Of a stretch of 50,254 nucleotides of DNA, positions 22,026 to 33,630 are shown piece by piece. The notes beneath the pieces are model-generated. The model was not told the origin of the DNA, made no database searches, and saw nothing but the letters and a program-made list of their open reading frames with translations. Position 1 is the stretch's first letter. Every line of letters starts with the position of its first letter. This DNA is from Phoronis australis (Eukaryota; Phoronida; Phoronidae): positions 1-50,254 of the forward strand of contig NMRA01000102.1 in assembly GCA_002633005.1 (NCBI GenBank). Direction: 5' to 3'. Made by a program: the position numbers and the translations under genes.

Positions 22026-22720
22026 TGTTTTCAGAAGCATTTGATGCATTTTGCACCACCTAGTGGCCATTTTTTTGCTGTTTTCCATCTTATTTTTTGC
22101 CATGTGTTCCATTCATTCACCAAACCACTGTATGGATGATTATGAAATTTGACATACGTGTACCTTCGTACAGCTCCAACTACAGTGGCTCCTCCCAGTG
22201 GCAGTTTTTTTGGTCAGTGGCTGTATCTGCTAAACCCTCTGCAGGACCTTTGTTAATTTTTTGTTTATTTGTTTTCTTTGTTATCTTTGGAGTTTGGCGA
22301 TGAAATCTTTCCGTTTTTAGATGAATTAGATGTAGTGCACGCCTCCTAGTCGCTGTTTTTATTATATTTGAGTCTGTTTTTAGCGAAACCAATCTTAGGA
22401 TAATTATGAAATTTGTTACATATTTGTTCTTACTATAAAGAGGACAGCCGACAATAATTTTTTAATGGCACCGACTACTGTGGTGTCTCCTAGTGCATAT
22501 TTTGCATCTGTGGCTATGGTTCCTAGAGGCAATTTTGCCTTAAGTTTGTATCTCTGAAGATTTTAGATGGATTTTCATGAAATTTGGCAAATAGCTTTCG
22601 AGAGACGGTGATATCTTCCCATTTTTGGATGGTTCAATGTATTATGCGCCATCTAATGGCCATTTTTAGGGTACTAAATACACCACCTAGAAGCACACCG
22701 TAAGCCGTGCAGTCGTGGGC
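22026..22720 (+). repeat. CTAGTGG repeat, right part
   Basis: Resumes after copy B. Motifs at 22053-22068, 22188-22205 and 22646-22661. Confidence 0.7.
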
Positions 22721-23134
22721 ACATTACAACACTCCACGTTGCTCTTGTTCTCATTTATGCAGTTCAGTTCTTACAAACTTGGAGTCTTTTCTCATTAACC
22801 GCAGGGGGAAGGTCTTGCTCTGCCTGATCTCAAGCCCCTCACTCACCTGAGGGGAAACATGTCTGCGCCTTATTTTGGGGGTATTTTTCAGTTGAGGAAA
22901 AATTTCCCCTTGCCCTCATATAAAGACAATGAAGGGAATTTTCTTAAAATTTTACATATTTGTCATGGGGAATTGGTGATATTTGACCCCAAAATTGAGG
23001 CATCGAGGGGTCTGTATCTAGTAATGAGGCACTGTGACCTGTAGGTGAAGTGTACTATTGCATATAATCAGAGCTAGACATTAGATCTCTTAGTTAATTT
23101 TGGTCCAATACATAAATGTTTGTTGTTGTTTCAG
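22721..23134. other. No gene recognised
   Basis: An open plus frame (about 22806-23043, LALPDLKPLTHLRGNMSAPY) follows an AG but does not fit TDRKH phase and is not recognised. Confidence 0.4.
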
Positions 23135-23190
23135 ATATTAAGAATCACAAGTCCGGGACAGTGGAGGACCAAGATAACGTGCTAAGCTAA
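23135..23190 (+). CDS. tdrkh: Candidate last exon of the TDRKH-like gene
   Basis: A strong pyrimidine tract (TTTGTTGTTGTTTCAG) precedes this stretch. Entered with the single base left by the 13823-13883 exon it reads DIKNHKSGTVEDQDNVLS followed by TAA; AATAAA overlaps the stop. Phase, polarity and the poly(A) signal fit a short charged tail for TDRKH. The intron would be 9.25 kb, filled by nested transposons. No homology supports it beyond phase, so it could be chance or another exon may intervene. Confidence 0.45.
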
Positions 23191-23194
23191 TAAA
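23189..23194 (+). promoter_or_regulatory. Poly(A) signal AATAAA after candidate TDRKH stop
   Basis: AATAAA overlaps the TAA stop of the candidate last exon. A signal this close would give a very short 3' UTR. Confidence 0.35.
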
Positions 23195-25379
23195 CTAAGA
23201 ATTCTAGATGCCTTTGACTCTTTTATGGTCTCAAAAGCTTCATTCCATGTATGTCTGCCTACCCTTGCAAGCAGGAGTAGTGCAGAACCAGACAAGTGAT
23301 GTACTGGAGTGTCAGTATAATCATTATTGCTACACAACACCAGTTGGTCAGGTCTGAAAAGATGTCACTTGAGGCTTGTCTTGATCTTGGTATCTCTTGC
23401 CATCTATGCGGACATCACGCAGTTCACTGAGCCATCAAGACTAGCGGACAATAACATAAGTATATCCACACAGAGTTGAATGCATCCTTGGTGATGTGGC
23501 AAACATTCACAGCAAATTGTTTGAGCAAGGAAAACGTGCAGCTTTAGCTACATTTAAAACTGTTGCATCTTTTGTGAGAAACCGCTGTGATTCAAGTGAA
23601 ACTTTTAGATTCTGTGCACCCTCCAGATGGTTTGTTTTTAAAATGTTTCACTTTTGCATCTCAAAAATACGACTTATGATCTTTGCAGAAAACGAATACA
23701 AAAGAATAATTCAGAAAACTAAGACTGTTTTTGACATATCAGCTTACATATAAACACCTCAACACAGGTTTGGAAATTTGTATTCATTTGTCCATGTCGT
23801 CATTACTTTTGGTTTATTTATATCATGTTGCATACCAATGGAAAGCTCATTCCCCTTTCCATCAATAACACATTTCGTAAATAAATTAATGATATGCGCA
23901 AAAAGGGTTTCATCTACAAGTGAATGTAGCAAACTTCCCTGTTTTTGTTAAGCAGTGTCACCACCTGACACCGGGGGGTAAACACCAAATTTGTGAGACA
24001 CTGAATGATAGCATGTAACTCCTGCTGTTCAGAAGCTCGGTATGAATCACAAGTATGCAAATTGCATTTGGAGTGCCCAGTTTGCAGCTTTCTTCAAATG
24101 CACAGCAAATGGGGTGGCCTGTGTGCAGCTCAGACTTTAACGCTATGGAATACCTGTGGGACCAACTTGGAAGGGTTGTATGTTTGCGAGTGAACAACAC
24201 AACAACTGTGGCTGATTGGTGGCGCTTACTGACTTAGAAGTGTAAAGCTATCACCACACAGCAACGCGTCGCCAGGCTAGTAATCAGCATGCGGTGCGTC
24301 ACAGTTGTGGCTGTGAATGGTTCATGAACCAGATACTGAGAAAACTATCACTGCTGTCTATCAGTCAGTTTTTCAATAAATAAAATATTTTAAGTGTTGC
24401 CAAGTTGTTATAAGTTTTTAATAGCATGAAAACCAGCTCTGTAATTGCTTTTGAAAAAGCGGAATGCTCAAACTTGAATACACATTTGGCTCCAACTGAA
24501 TTTGCAACATTCACTTTGAGACCAAGCCTCCTCTGGCAGTAAAGTTACTAATTCAAATTTACATACCGGAAGCGTAGATTGACACACGAGTTAAGTGACA
24601 CCTCCGTTGGGAATTTCCTCAGAAAATATCGTCGGAGTTGGGAATGTGTAATGTATGATCAATGTTCGTAGTAAGGGCGTTACAAATTTTTCTAACAGAA
24701 CATTGTTCAAATAATCACAAAACTTTAAGACATTTTTGTTTTTTTAGGTGTCGATTGTGTTGTGCTCTATCTCCCAGTTAACTGTTACTTATGAACTGTC
24801 GCTGTTTGGGCAAATTTTTCTGTGATCTTTTTCCCAACTGTTACTCGTGGTAAGATAGCAAACGAGAATTCTTGAACTAAACTAGACAAGATGCGTGCTT
24901 CACAAGGAAGGAGTCTTGCTAGTCATGGAGGGATTACGCGGGTGTTGACATGTTTTGTAAGCTAGAGACAGAAAATTCCCGTCACTGAAAATGATTAGAC
25001 GGTTTCACCGAACCCTTCAATTATGGGAGATACGGTTCACAAACACCCAGAATACTTCTACATTGATTAACTAGGTAAAGATTTCTAGCTGCACTTGTCT
25101 TGCAAGCAAATGTTATTATTGAATATTCTCCAGCATACAGTAATCCCTTGACTACCAAACACTTGATCACGTTGTTACACTGTAGTACACTGTCTCTTTA
25201 CATCCACATTGTTACACTGTAGTACACTGTCTCTTTACATCCCCAGGGCACTTTTATCTCAGCTGTTTACACCAATTTTCTGTTTTCTCTTCTCTCATAA
25301 ATCATGGCTGTGAATCTCCTACAAAAAGATTGCCTGAAATGAACATCAGCACCAACTGCTTCAAGTTTTAAAAGGACGC
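23195..25379. other. Intergenic region between convergent TDRKH-like and PEMT genes
   Basis: Nothing recognised apart from a 37-bp direct duplication at 25173-25246 ('gttacactgtagtacactgt' phrase twice). Confidence 0.5.
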
Positions 25380-25385
25380 TTTATT
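25380..25385 (-). promoter_or_regulatory. Candidate poly(A) signal of PEMT
   Basis: Minus-strand AATAAA about 400 bases downstream of the PEMT stop; the first such hexamer I noticed there. Confidence 0.35.
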
Positions 25386-25782
25386 TCGAAGGGTAACTAA
25401 GTTTTAATTGGAATGAACCAAATATACCCTTCGTTATGTGTTGAAGTGTACAAGGTACTAGAGAAAATATGGACATAATAAGCGCATCAAAATTCACATT
25501 TAGAGTTGATCAAGAAGAACTAGATATTAGAATTAATTAGTCACTTGATTTGAAGTTGGCTGTTGGGGCTTAACGACTTGAACATCAATTGAAAGATTCC
25601 CTGCAGCATTTGATTTGGCGAAAACTGAGTCAACAAATGCGACCACCTCGCATCATCCATGTATTCAAAACTGTAAATCGGAGAATGATTCTAGCATATC
25701 CAATAAACCAACACCCCTCTATGAATGGCCAGCTAATTATCAAAATCAATATCAATCCCATTTCAACATTCACAAAAGGTTT

Positions 25783-25873
25783 TTAAGAGTAGGCATACCC
25801 TTCAAAGATTGACGCAACCCAGTAGGTAATCCCTACTACAAAGGACAGAAATACGCCAGCTTGACTCTTTTGT
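25783..25873 (-). CDS. pemt: PEMT, last exon
   Basis: Encodes residues 159-187, QKSQAGVFLSFVVGITYWVA then SIFEGYAYS and TAA. It aligns with the last membrane segment of PEMT. Mammalian enzymes continue after a Glu-Glu pair (LYEEPFTAEIY...), which I recall as SAM-contacting. Here only one Glu remains (E182, FEG) and the tail stops five residues later. A natural short tail, a sequencing error or a missed splice is possible. Confidence 0.82.
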
Positions 25874-26927
25874 CTGAAAAATGCAACCACAAATGGTTAA
25901 AATATGAGCATTGGAGATTGCTTTTGGTAAGAAACTGCAATGTGTAAATCAAACTAGCAAAAGGGGTTAAAAGTACGTGTCATTCCAGTTTAATTCTTGA
26001 TATTCACCCAATCATGTAGTTTACTGGTTAATTGTGAGCCAAAGATGTCCCTTCCATAAACTCGAACACTATACCATATAACAAGATGCATGACCCAAAA
26101 GATGCCCCTTCCATCAACTCAAATAAACACTAACTACACAACAAGACGCTGACATAACATGAAATGGCAGTGTACTGCAAAAGAAGAGCTGATTATGTAA
26201 TAGCAGACTGTTTCATATTTGCATATAAGAAGACACTGGGTGATGAGTCGGTCATTGGTTAGTCTGACCCATCCAAGATGCAGCAGTGCTGGACAGACAG
26301 ACACGAGAGAGAGAGAGATAACAATATGCACCGATATATGAATAAACATATGGGCACATAAAAATGGTACTGGGAGTAAATACTACCCTTGCAAATAATC
26401 ACGTTTAATTGCGTATTTTTTAAACCAATCTTTTATGAAACACGAAGCTGTATGGGTTTTTGTCCCACTTCTGTTGACATCATGACACTATCCTGTCACT
26501 GCCCCATAAAAATTTGCACGAGCACCTCATGGTAGTTTCCCGCATCCCAAGATTGTACAACAAGGTGACATTTTTATCGCACTTCCCCTGTTCAGTAGGG
26601 AAAGTCCCAAGTTAACTACTGTATATGGTGGTAACTGAAGTGCACATTCCAGTCCTTCGCAGAGAACCAAAGATAAGAATTTAAAATAATCCTGACTATC
26701 GTATTGGATTTTAGGTTACTCTGTGTGTCGTAGATGATTGGCACATGTTGTGATGGCTTAACTTGGTGACTGGCTGCGAGGACTGCCTAACAAAATAGCC
26801 AGGAGTCATTAGCCTTTCATTACCATTCTAATCTAAGATGGACACTGACTGCATGCCAAGTCACAGTTATTGAGTTAATATGTCCAACCATGGCCATGTT
26901 AATGAGTGTAGTCATCAACAGACTTAC

Positions 26928-27039
26928 ATGAGAGCAGTACCCAGGAAGTTGAGAGTGGTTCCAATGTACATCGGATGGTCGACGACGTTAAATGGGAAAT
27001 CTGTGATGCGGACATCCATTAAAATACCAAAATAGTCGC
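26928..27039 (-). CDS. pemt: PEMT, exon 4 (signature exon)
   Basis: Encodes residues 122-157: DYFGILMDVRITDFPFNVVD followed by HPMYIGTTLNFLGTAL. This is the most conserved part of the family (DYFGIL...FPFN..D.PMY.G). Acceptor GAATCAG, donor GTAAGT; the split codon gives Ile158, where vertebrates usually have Met. Confidence 0.92.
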
Positions 27040-27144
27040 CTGATTCAAAAACAAACAGCACATCAACTTAAAACAATTGATTACTTTTAACAGTAGCCAT
27101 TAGATAACATGCAAACAAATTTATAAACACGGTGTGAATGGAAA

Positions 27145-27205
27145 ACCAAACTGAAATGTGGCGTATTATGCATTAAAACTTAAGTGTGGCATATTATGCA
27201 TTAAA
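27145..27205. repeat. Short duplication in PEMT intron
   Basis: The phrase 'tattatgcattaaaa' with its flank occurs twice. The rest of PEMT introns 3 and 4 is AT-rich with no further feature seen. Confidence 0.6.
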
Positions 27206-28338
27206 AGGAGACAGGAACAGTGTTCACTTTCCATTATAGATTTACTCTCTTTTATTTTGTATCATTCTAAATCAAGTTACACATTAAAGTAGAACAAGAG
27301 GTTTTCAGCCACTGTCTGAATCTAAAGTTGATCACTGTCAAATACAATAGACCACATTTTGTACTTATGTATAAAAAAACAAAATCGTAAAGGTGCTAAA
27401 AACTTATTTAGATCTTTTGCTAGGAACAGGAAATGAAACTACTAAAATAAATTACTTCACCAAGAACAAAGTAAAATTTTAACTTGACCTCTGTTGCCTA
27501 AAAGCCCATAACCATAGGAATGCAAAGCATGAGTGACCTGTAATGTACTGCATCTTTATACAACACATGACCATAGACTGAGCCTAGGTGAGTGAAATTC
27601 AGGGCTCACAATGACCAATGACATGTGATGTATTGTTCCATAAATAAATAAGCTTGTGTGAAAAAAATATTATTTGTGTTCTAAAATTTAAATGACGTAA
27701 ATGTTTTTGCATGAATAAAGTTAAAGTAATGATAAAAAGAGACACAAAAGATGAAATTGGAGCCAAAAAGAGGAAATCCTCTTAAAAGAGGAAAATTCCA
27801 AACCGTGGAAATTGGAACAGCCTACAGAGGACAAAAATGCAAAAATGTCAGCATGGAACGGAAATCATAAAGAATCTTTACTCTAATAATAAATTAATTA
27901 TTCATTAACTTTTCTCATGTTGTTTCCAAGCTACAAACAGAAAGCAACTGCAGAGCCGAATCTGCAGTAGCCACTTTAAGTGAGGCTGCAACTGTTCAAC
28001 AAAAGGGCCAGAAATCTAAGAACCAAAAAAATCTTCCAGTAAGTCTGAAATTGTTAGCTTTCTGATGACTTTGTGGCCTAAAGTAAGTCAATACTTAACC
28101 AATACGGGCTTCTTTTGATGTCACTCTGACATGAAAAAAATTGTAAGAACTATAGCTTTCTAGACTAAATGCGAGCAAGGCAACAGTAAAACTGAATCTA
28201 TCAGATTACTGCCACCTCACCCTAGCAAAGAGATCAATCAAAGTTCTATGCCTGGACAATATTTTCATATGCCAACACCATCAAAGGATGCACAGAATTG
28301 TGTATTTAAGTTATTAAACACAAAACTAGCACACATAC

Positions 28339-28484
28339 CTAGAAATGTCCCTGTAATTTTCAATCTCCAAAAACTTGAAAGCACCAAAATGGTTCCAAGG
28401 AAAATGACTCCATACCCTACGTACAATGTCACTACATTATCTAATGCAACCCATTCTCTCTGGCTTTCTATGGCAACTTGAAAC
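28339..28484 (-). CDS. pemt: PEMT, exon 3
   Basis: Encodes residues 73-120, including the membrane segment YVGYGVIFLGTILVLSSF and then LKITGTFL. VLVLSSF...GTFLG is a near-invariant PEMT stretch next to the SAM-binding region. Acceptor CTTTCAG, donor GTATGT; the split codon gives Gly121. Confidence 0.9.
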
Positions 28485-28606
28485 CTGAAAGTAAAAAATT
28501 GTTCACGTTCGACGTTGACGTGGTTTGACTTGGTTAAAAAAGAAATAATAGTATATCACTGCAATTTTTGTTAATTTTCAATTAAAAACACCAATTTACT
28601 TAACCC

Positions 28607-28832
28607 GCATGCGCGCACCCCCTATTTGGTGAAGTGGGCAAAAAGGTCTGCCTCAGAGAAACAAAAAGTCCGAAAAAAGTAGAAAACGAGACAAAAGTCC
28701 ACTAAAAAGGAAGGAATCTGGCAGATGGAGAATTCATAGCTCTGAACATACCCCGTTTTTTTGTAAACAGTCCGCATTCTAAAAAATTTGAGCCCCCACC
28801 TACTTTTTAGGTTGGGTGCGCACATGACCTGT
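28607..28832. mobile_element. Possible small inverted-repeat element in PEMT intron 2
   Basis: GCGCGCACCCCCTATTT at the left and TTTAGGTTGGGTGCGCAC at the right are imperfect inverses. A 90-codon minus frame inside is not recognised. No clear target duplication. Confidence 0.25.
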
Positions 28833-29090
28833 GCTGCGTATAGTAAATGCGAGACAGCCACGAGACATTTGCAATAAAAAATCATCACTTTCAAAACAGA
28901 AAGTGAATTTTCTCCTTCAATTCAATATTCCAATCTCGTTAGCCAAACATTTCAGAGTCAAGTGTGAGTCACCCCACAAATGTGAGAGACTTGTCTTATT
29001 TGTTGCTCGACTTCACCACTTTCAATCAAACCTATTCTCCACTTGCTACAGCACGCTCCCTTTAAAAGTTCACCTATGTTTAGTAACTAC

Positions 29091-29209
29091 CTCCAATCCC
29101 TATTCAGGCCAAAAGCAGTGATTACAACAGCTAGGAAGTAGCATCCAATACGTGCAGATCCACAACATAGCTTGGTCAAGAAATGAGTTCTGTACTCAAG
29201 TCGAGCAAC
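29091..29209 (-). CDS. pemt: PEMT, exon 2
   Basis: Encodes residues 33-71 (plus two bases): VARLEYRTHFLTKLCC, then a hydrophobic segment IGCYFLAVVITAF. VAR-E--T matches the start of the second vertebrate PEMT exon. Acceptor TTTTCTTGCAG, donor GTAGTT; the split codon gives Arg72. Confidence 0.88.
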
Positions 29210-30197
29210 CTGCAAGAAAAAGATTAGTGTACTAGGCAAACCAAATCTTAGGGAGATTCATCACTTCTGAATAATGGCAAAATGGGTGACAGTGCTGTGA
29301 AATGGGTAAAGGGGCAACAATGCTGTAAAATTGGTGACATTTTGCCATATTCATCCAAGAGCAAACCAAGTCAATCCCAGGCTGGTGGGTAAATAGGTAT
29401 ACCTGAGGTGATAACTCTACCAGAAGTGTAACCAATGAATTAATTAAATTATTCACCACTTGCCAATACTTTTGCTTTTGTCATCAACATGAAACCAAAA
29501 TACCCACTGGAGTTTATTAGGGTCTCCTCTCCACTCCTTCCAGTCCGAATTACAATGTAAAGGTTGACCGTACGTACACTTAACGAAATAAGCAGCTGAT
29601 ATGGGGACCAGCAGGTCCCTGACATTTTTGTCTTTTTGACACTAATATCTCAACTCCCTTGTTTTAAGAAGTTTGCGAAAGTGGGGAAGGTGTAAATTCG
29701 CTTGCCAGGGAGGAGTTAGTGAGAAAGCACGGAGTTGGAGTGGAGTATCAATACAATGGGATTTCCCAAATGGGAGAGTAAGGTAAGACATGGCGAATGC
29801 AATCTGCATTGAATGAAAGGTCACCTATACACAAGTCTACAGTAGGACTCTCCAGTTCGGGAGTCTCTGAAATTTGGGACAAGGAGATTAAAGCAGAACG
29901 CAGAGGCAGATCTACATTTTCAATAACAGGGGGTTTAGGATTCACGCAAATCCGAGGCGCCAAGCGGAGGAAAGGTGGGGAGGGGGTTTCTCCCTTCCCA
30001 TGTAAATTTTTTTTTATAAGCTGATTTTGTTTTCCTGGCGACATTTTTTTAATTTTTATATTTGATCCTGTCCCGAAGGGGAGGTTTGAACTACCTGAAC
30101 CCCCCCCCCGTCTGGTAAGTGAATTTTCTTGATTCTGAAAAATTGGACGCAACTGATTTTGAAATTACGATGAATGTTTTCAGTCATCCAGTTGGGT

Positions 30198-30847
30198 CAT
30201 AGTATAAGAATCAATAAATCTATTACTGGACTTACGGTACGTGGAGATGGCTACGTTGCGTCCTCCTCTCGAGGACTTCATCGGGCCACTGAGTTGTCAC
30301 GTGACTTGTCACATGACTTGTCACGTGATCTGTCATACAGTCTCCGTGGAATTCTCTTCAGCGCCCTATCCCATGTCCTAGGTAAGTGAAACTGCAGCCC
30401 CCCCCCCATGTCTATTGAGGCTAGGATTCTCAATTCTCTCATAGATAGCTTCTTTGACCCTTCTCCGAAACCAATTGTCTTCTCTATCCAGGATCTTCAC
30501 ATCTTCCATGGCAGTTTTTAGTCACATGGCTTCCACAGACCACTCTTTCGCCATGGAAGATGTGAAGATCCTGGATAGAGAAGAGAATTGGTTTCGGAGA
30601 GGGGTCAAAGAAGCTATCTACGAGAGAATTGAGAATCCTAGCCTCAATAGACAGGGGGGCTTCGGTTTCACTTACCTAGGACATGGGATAGGGCGCTGAA
30701 GAGAATCCAGCAGAAACTGTACGGCAGATCACATGACAAGTCACGTGACAACTCAATGGCCTGATGAAGTCCTCGAGAGGAGGACGCATCGTAGCCACCT
30801 CCACGTACCGTAAGTCCAGTAATAGATTTATTGATTCTTATACTATG
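30198..30847. repeat. Palindrome of two opposed Penelope-like 3' ends
   Basis: Arms 30198-30511 and 30551-30847 are near-perfect reverse complements around a 39-bp centre. The right arm encodes FAMEDVKILDREENWFRRGV then KEAIYERIENPSLN, the terminal part of a Penelope-like GIY-YIG protein; the left arm gives the same on minus. CTTATACTATG marks the outer ends. Located in PEMT intron 1. Confidence 0.8.
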
Positions 30848-31284
30848 ATTTTGAAATTCATCCTTATTCTTTCTCAAATGTCGTACACTGCATTTTTGTA
30901 TCAACAGTCTGAAAATAGACTTGGCAGTTCAAAGCATGGTCAAAAATAGTTGATAATGCAACCTTATAACATCGAAGTGAATACTCGTTCATTGATCATA
31001 GTTGGCTGCATTGCATACCTTGAAAGCTCACCAACCACAAAATACCTGAATGTACAGTGCAACCTAGTAACTGAACTGAAAGATAAACACCCAAAGTTTC
31101 CATCAACAAGCTTATGCCAACACCTGTATGAAAGCAGAATAGTGAGGAAGTCACAGATAACAGAAATCTCGGATCAAAACAGAGCAGATGTACATTGTTC
31201 AGTCAAAAAAGTTGTGAACTGTCAGGACCTGTGGCCTGTTAATTCCAAATGAAGATGACCATCTGAAAATATATCAAAACTTAC

Positions 31285-31380
31285 CAGATTCCAAAAGGTT
31301 GGATTGAACAATGTAGAGGCTACACTGAGCCAAACATTTCTGTCAGACCAGTCAATGACAACTTCAAATGGCAACTCCAT
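31285..31380 (-). CDS. pemt: Phosphatidylethanolamine N-methyltransferase, exon 1
   Basis: First of five minus-strand exons that join in phase to a 187-residue protein, close to the usual length of about 199. PEMT is an ER integral membrane enzyme that methylates phosphatidylethanolamine three times with S-adenosylmethionine, giving phosphatidylcholine. This exon starts at ATG (31380-31378), with an in-frame TAG nine bases upstream, and ends at donor GTAAGT in phase 0. It encodes residues 1-32, ending in TLFNPTFWNL, which corresponds to the vertebrate FNP-YWN stretch before VAR-E. The whole protein has about four hydrophobic segments, GTFLGDYFGIL (117-127) and PFNVVDHPMYIG (136-147), both family hallmarks. 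It is convergent with the TDRKH-like gene. Confidence 0.88.
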
Positions 31381-32920
31381 TATTGGCTAGTAATCAAACC
31401 ATCTATTCTTTAGAGTTTCATTCAGACATCCAGACTTAAACCTGATGGTGGAATTTAGACCCTGTAATTTTCCTATGTTGCTTAATAGCGTTCTATATGC
31501 TTTTAGTATTGTGATCAGACCAATTCAAACAGATAAAAGATACCTGTAAACTAGGTCAAAGTTGTTGGCAGGTGTCTACTGTGTTGCAGTGAGTTATGAC
31601 CTCCACAATAGAGTACCAACAAACCAATTAATCTAACCCCCTTGTAATTGCACGCATAGACCATGTGATTTTGATAGATTTATTTCCTGGGTCTAATCAG
31701 ATTTGAATTGAATAATTATTCACACCCCCCACTCGTTGTAATTGCAAGCAGTTTGTGTCAGTCAGGAACGAATTGTCCGTGTTTTTAACCCAGTGACAGA
31801 TAAACTAAACAGTGAATCAAAAGTTTATCGGGTTTAATACGCAGATGACATTAACAACGAGATGGGACTGTAAGAGTTCCAACCAAACACAGTCGTATGA
31901 ACAACACTAACAATACAATGGCGCTGAGAAACGAAATGTAGTCCCGTTCATTCGAGTTTCATAAAGCTCCGTGGTATGACTGACATTTTGCAGCACGCTA
32001 ATATATTTGAAAACATCAGACTTTTTAACAACGTTCTCGCGAAATCACCCTTTCAAAGTCAAAATCCTGTTTCTGTTTGAGCCGTGAGAAATTTTGTGGT
32101 TGTCGGGTCCCGCTGTTTGATCAAACTTACAAGTTTCGTGCTCAAATGAACAACCCGCGAGCTTGCCCATTTCGGTTAAAACTTGGGGGAAAGCAGCCAT
32201 TGCTTGGGTAATCGCCCAGCCCCGTCTCAGGGTTTCCCAATATAAGTGCCAAGGGTAATAACCCGCGAGTTTACGGTTATGTACATATTTAGTGAGATCT
32301 CGAAAGTGATTTTACAGCTTCCTGAACAATCATTTCATTGAATTGATTATGCTAATTTTGATTTTTTTATAAGAATCATAAAAGCCCTATTTTTGACAGA
32401 CTATCGTGTACAAGGGGAGCATTATACAAACAATCCCAGTATATTAGCAAACAGTGCATAAAGCAGGTCTGAAATTAAAGCAAGAAAAAGTAAAATGGTC
32501 TGCTGGCAGATCTAAACACATTCAATAAATGGTCAAGCAAACTTAGTTAACGGGTATTCAGTGGTCTGGATTTCAACAAATATCTGGCAGGTAATGGTCA
32601 CAATTGTTGATTTGTAATAAAATCATTAAAACACCACAGAGTTTTACAGATCTGGTCAAAGATAATAACTTGAAGAAGGCTATCCCTTCCAACAAGTCCA
32701 AAAATCTGTTTTTCAGGCGTAAAACCGATAATGTGGCATTTACCTTGTTTACCATACTCCTCAGTATAGAGTTGGACCAATCCCCAGGCCTTAAACATTC
32801 TAGTCTACACAAAGTGTGTCATTCTACCAGCTTAATTGACCAGTTAAGCATTAAGCAACCTTTGCAGTAAAACAATGACTTGGTCACTGAATAGAAAATC
32901 AATGATGTGTATTTGTCACC
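31381..32920. other. PEMT upstream region; no further gene seen
   Basis: Contains the presumed PEMT promoter and 5' UTR, but no TATA box or initiator I could place with confidence. Open frames at 32573-32870 look like chance. Confidence 0.4.
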
Positions 32921-32924
32921 ATCA

Positions 32925-33147
32925 GTCATGGTGAGACAATACACACAATTAGCAATAAGCTAACATCAGTCATGGTGAGACAATACACACAATTAGCAAT
33001 AAGCTAACATCAGTCATGGTGAGACAATACACACAATTAGCAATAAGCTAACATCAGTCATGGTGAGACAATACACACTATTAGCAATAAGCTAACATCA
33101 GTCATGGTGAGACAATACACACAATTAGCAATAAGCTAACATCAGGG
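32925..33147. repeat. 44-bp minisatellite, 5 copies
   Basis: Unit ATCAGTCATGGTGAGACAAT followed by ACACACAATTAGCAATAAGCTAAC; copies nearly identical. Confidence 0.95.
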
Positions 33148-33239
33148 TGTCGATGTCAATTGATGAAACAATATTTCACTTGTACCAAATGCAGACGTTC
33201 ATCACACTGGAGGAGAAACTTCATTCAAAATGCTGTACC

Positions 33240-33630
33240 ACAAGTTGACTCAGTTATGCAGGTAACAGTAAGTTGACTCAGTTAAGCAGGTAACAGTAAG
33301 CTGACTCAGTTATGCAGGTAACGGTAAGCTGACTCAGTTATGCAGGTAACGGTAAGCTGCTCTCAGTTATGCAGGTAACGGTAAGCTGACTCAGTTATGC
33401 CAGTAACGGTAAGCTGACTCAGTTATGCAAGTAACGGCAAGCTGACTCGGTTATGCAAGTAACGGTAAGCTGACTCAGTTATGCAGGTATCGGTAAGCTG
33501 ACTCAGTTATGCAGGTAACGGTAAGTTGACTCAGTTACGCAAGTAACGGTAAGCTGACACAGTTATGCAGGTAACGGTAAGCTGACTCAGTTATGCAAGT
33601 ATCAGTAAGCTGGTTCAGTTATGCAGGTAA
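33240..33630. repeat. 28-bp minisatellite, about 14 copies
   Basis: Unit GTTATGCAGGTAACGGTAAG followed by CTGACTCA. Each unit contains donor-like CAG/GTAAC and CG/GTAAGC strings on the plus strand. Confidence 0.95.

Noticed and set aside
22806-23043. Plus open frame LALPDLKPLTHLRGN...
   Set aside because: Phase does not fit the TDRKH exons, there is no clean donor, and the frame ends at a stop before GTGAAG.
27931-28038. Plus-strand exon-like stretch (good acceptor, GTAAGT donor, 36 open codons, SAVATLSEAATVQQKGQ)
   Set aside because: It lies in PEMT intron 3 on the other strand, its phase (0/0) does not fit 13823-13883 or 46261, and no homology is recognised.
29748-30152. 134-codon minus frame with Pro/Ser-rich product
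   Set aside because: It overlaps low-complexity poly-C and poly-T runs and shows no domain; probably an old repeat.
32925-33630. CRISPR array
   Set aside because: Head-to-tail units without spacers in a eukaryotic genome; these are minisatellites.
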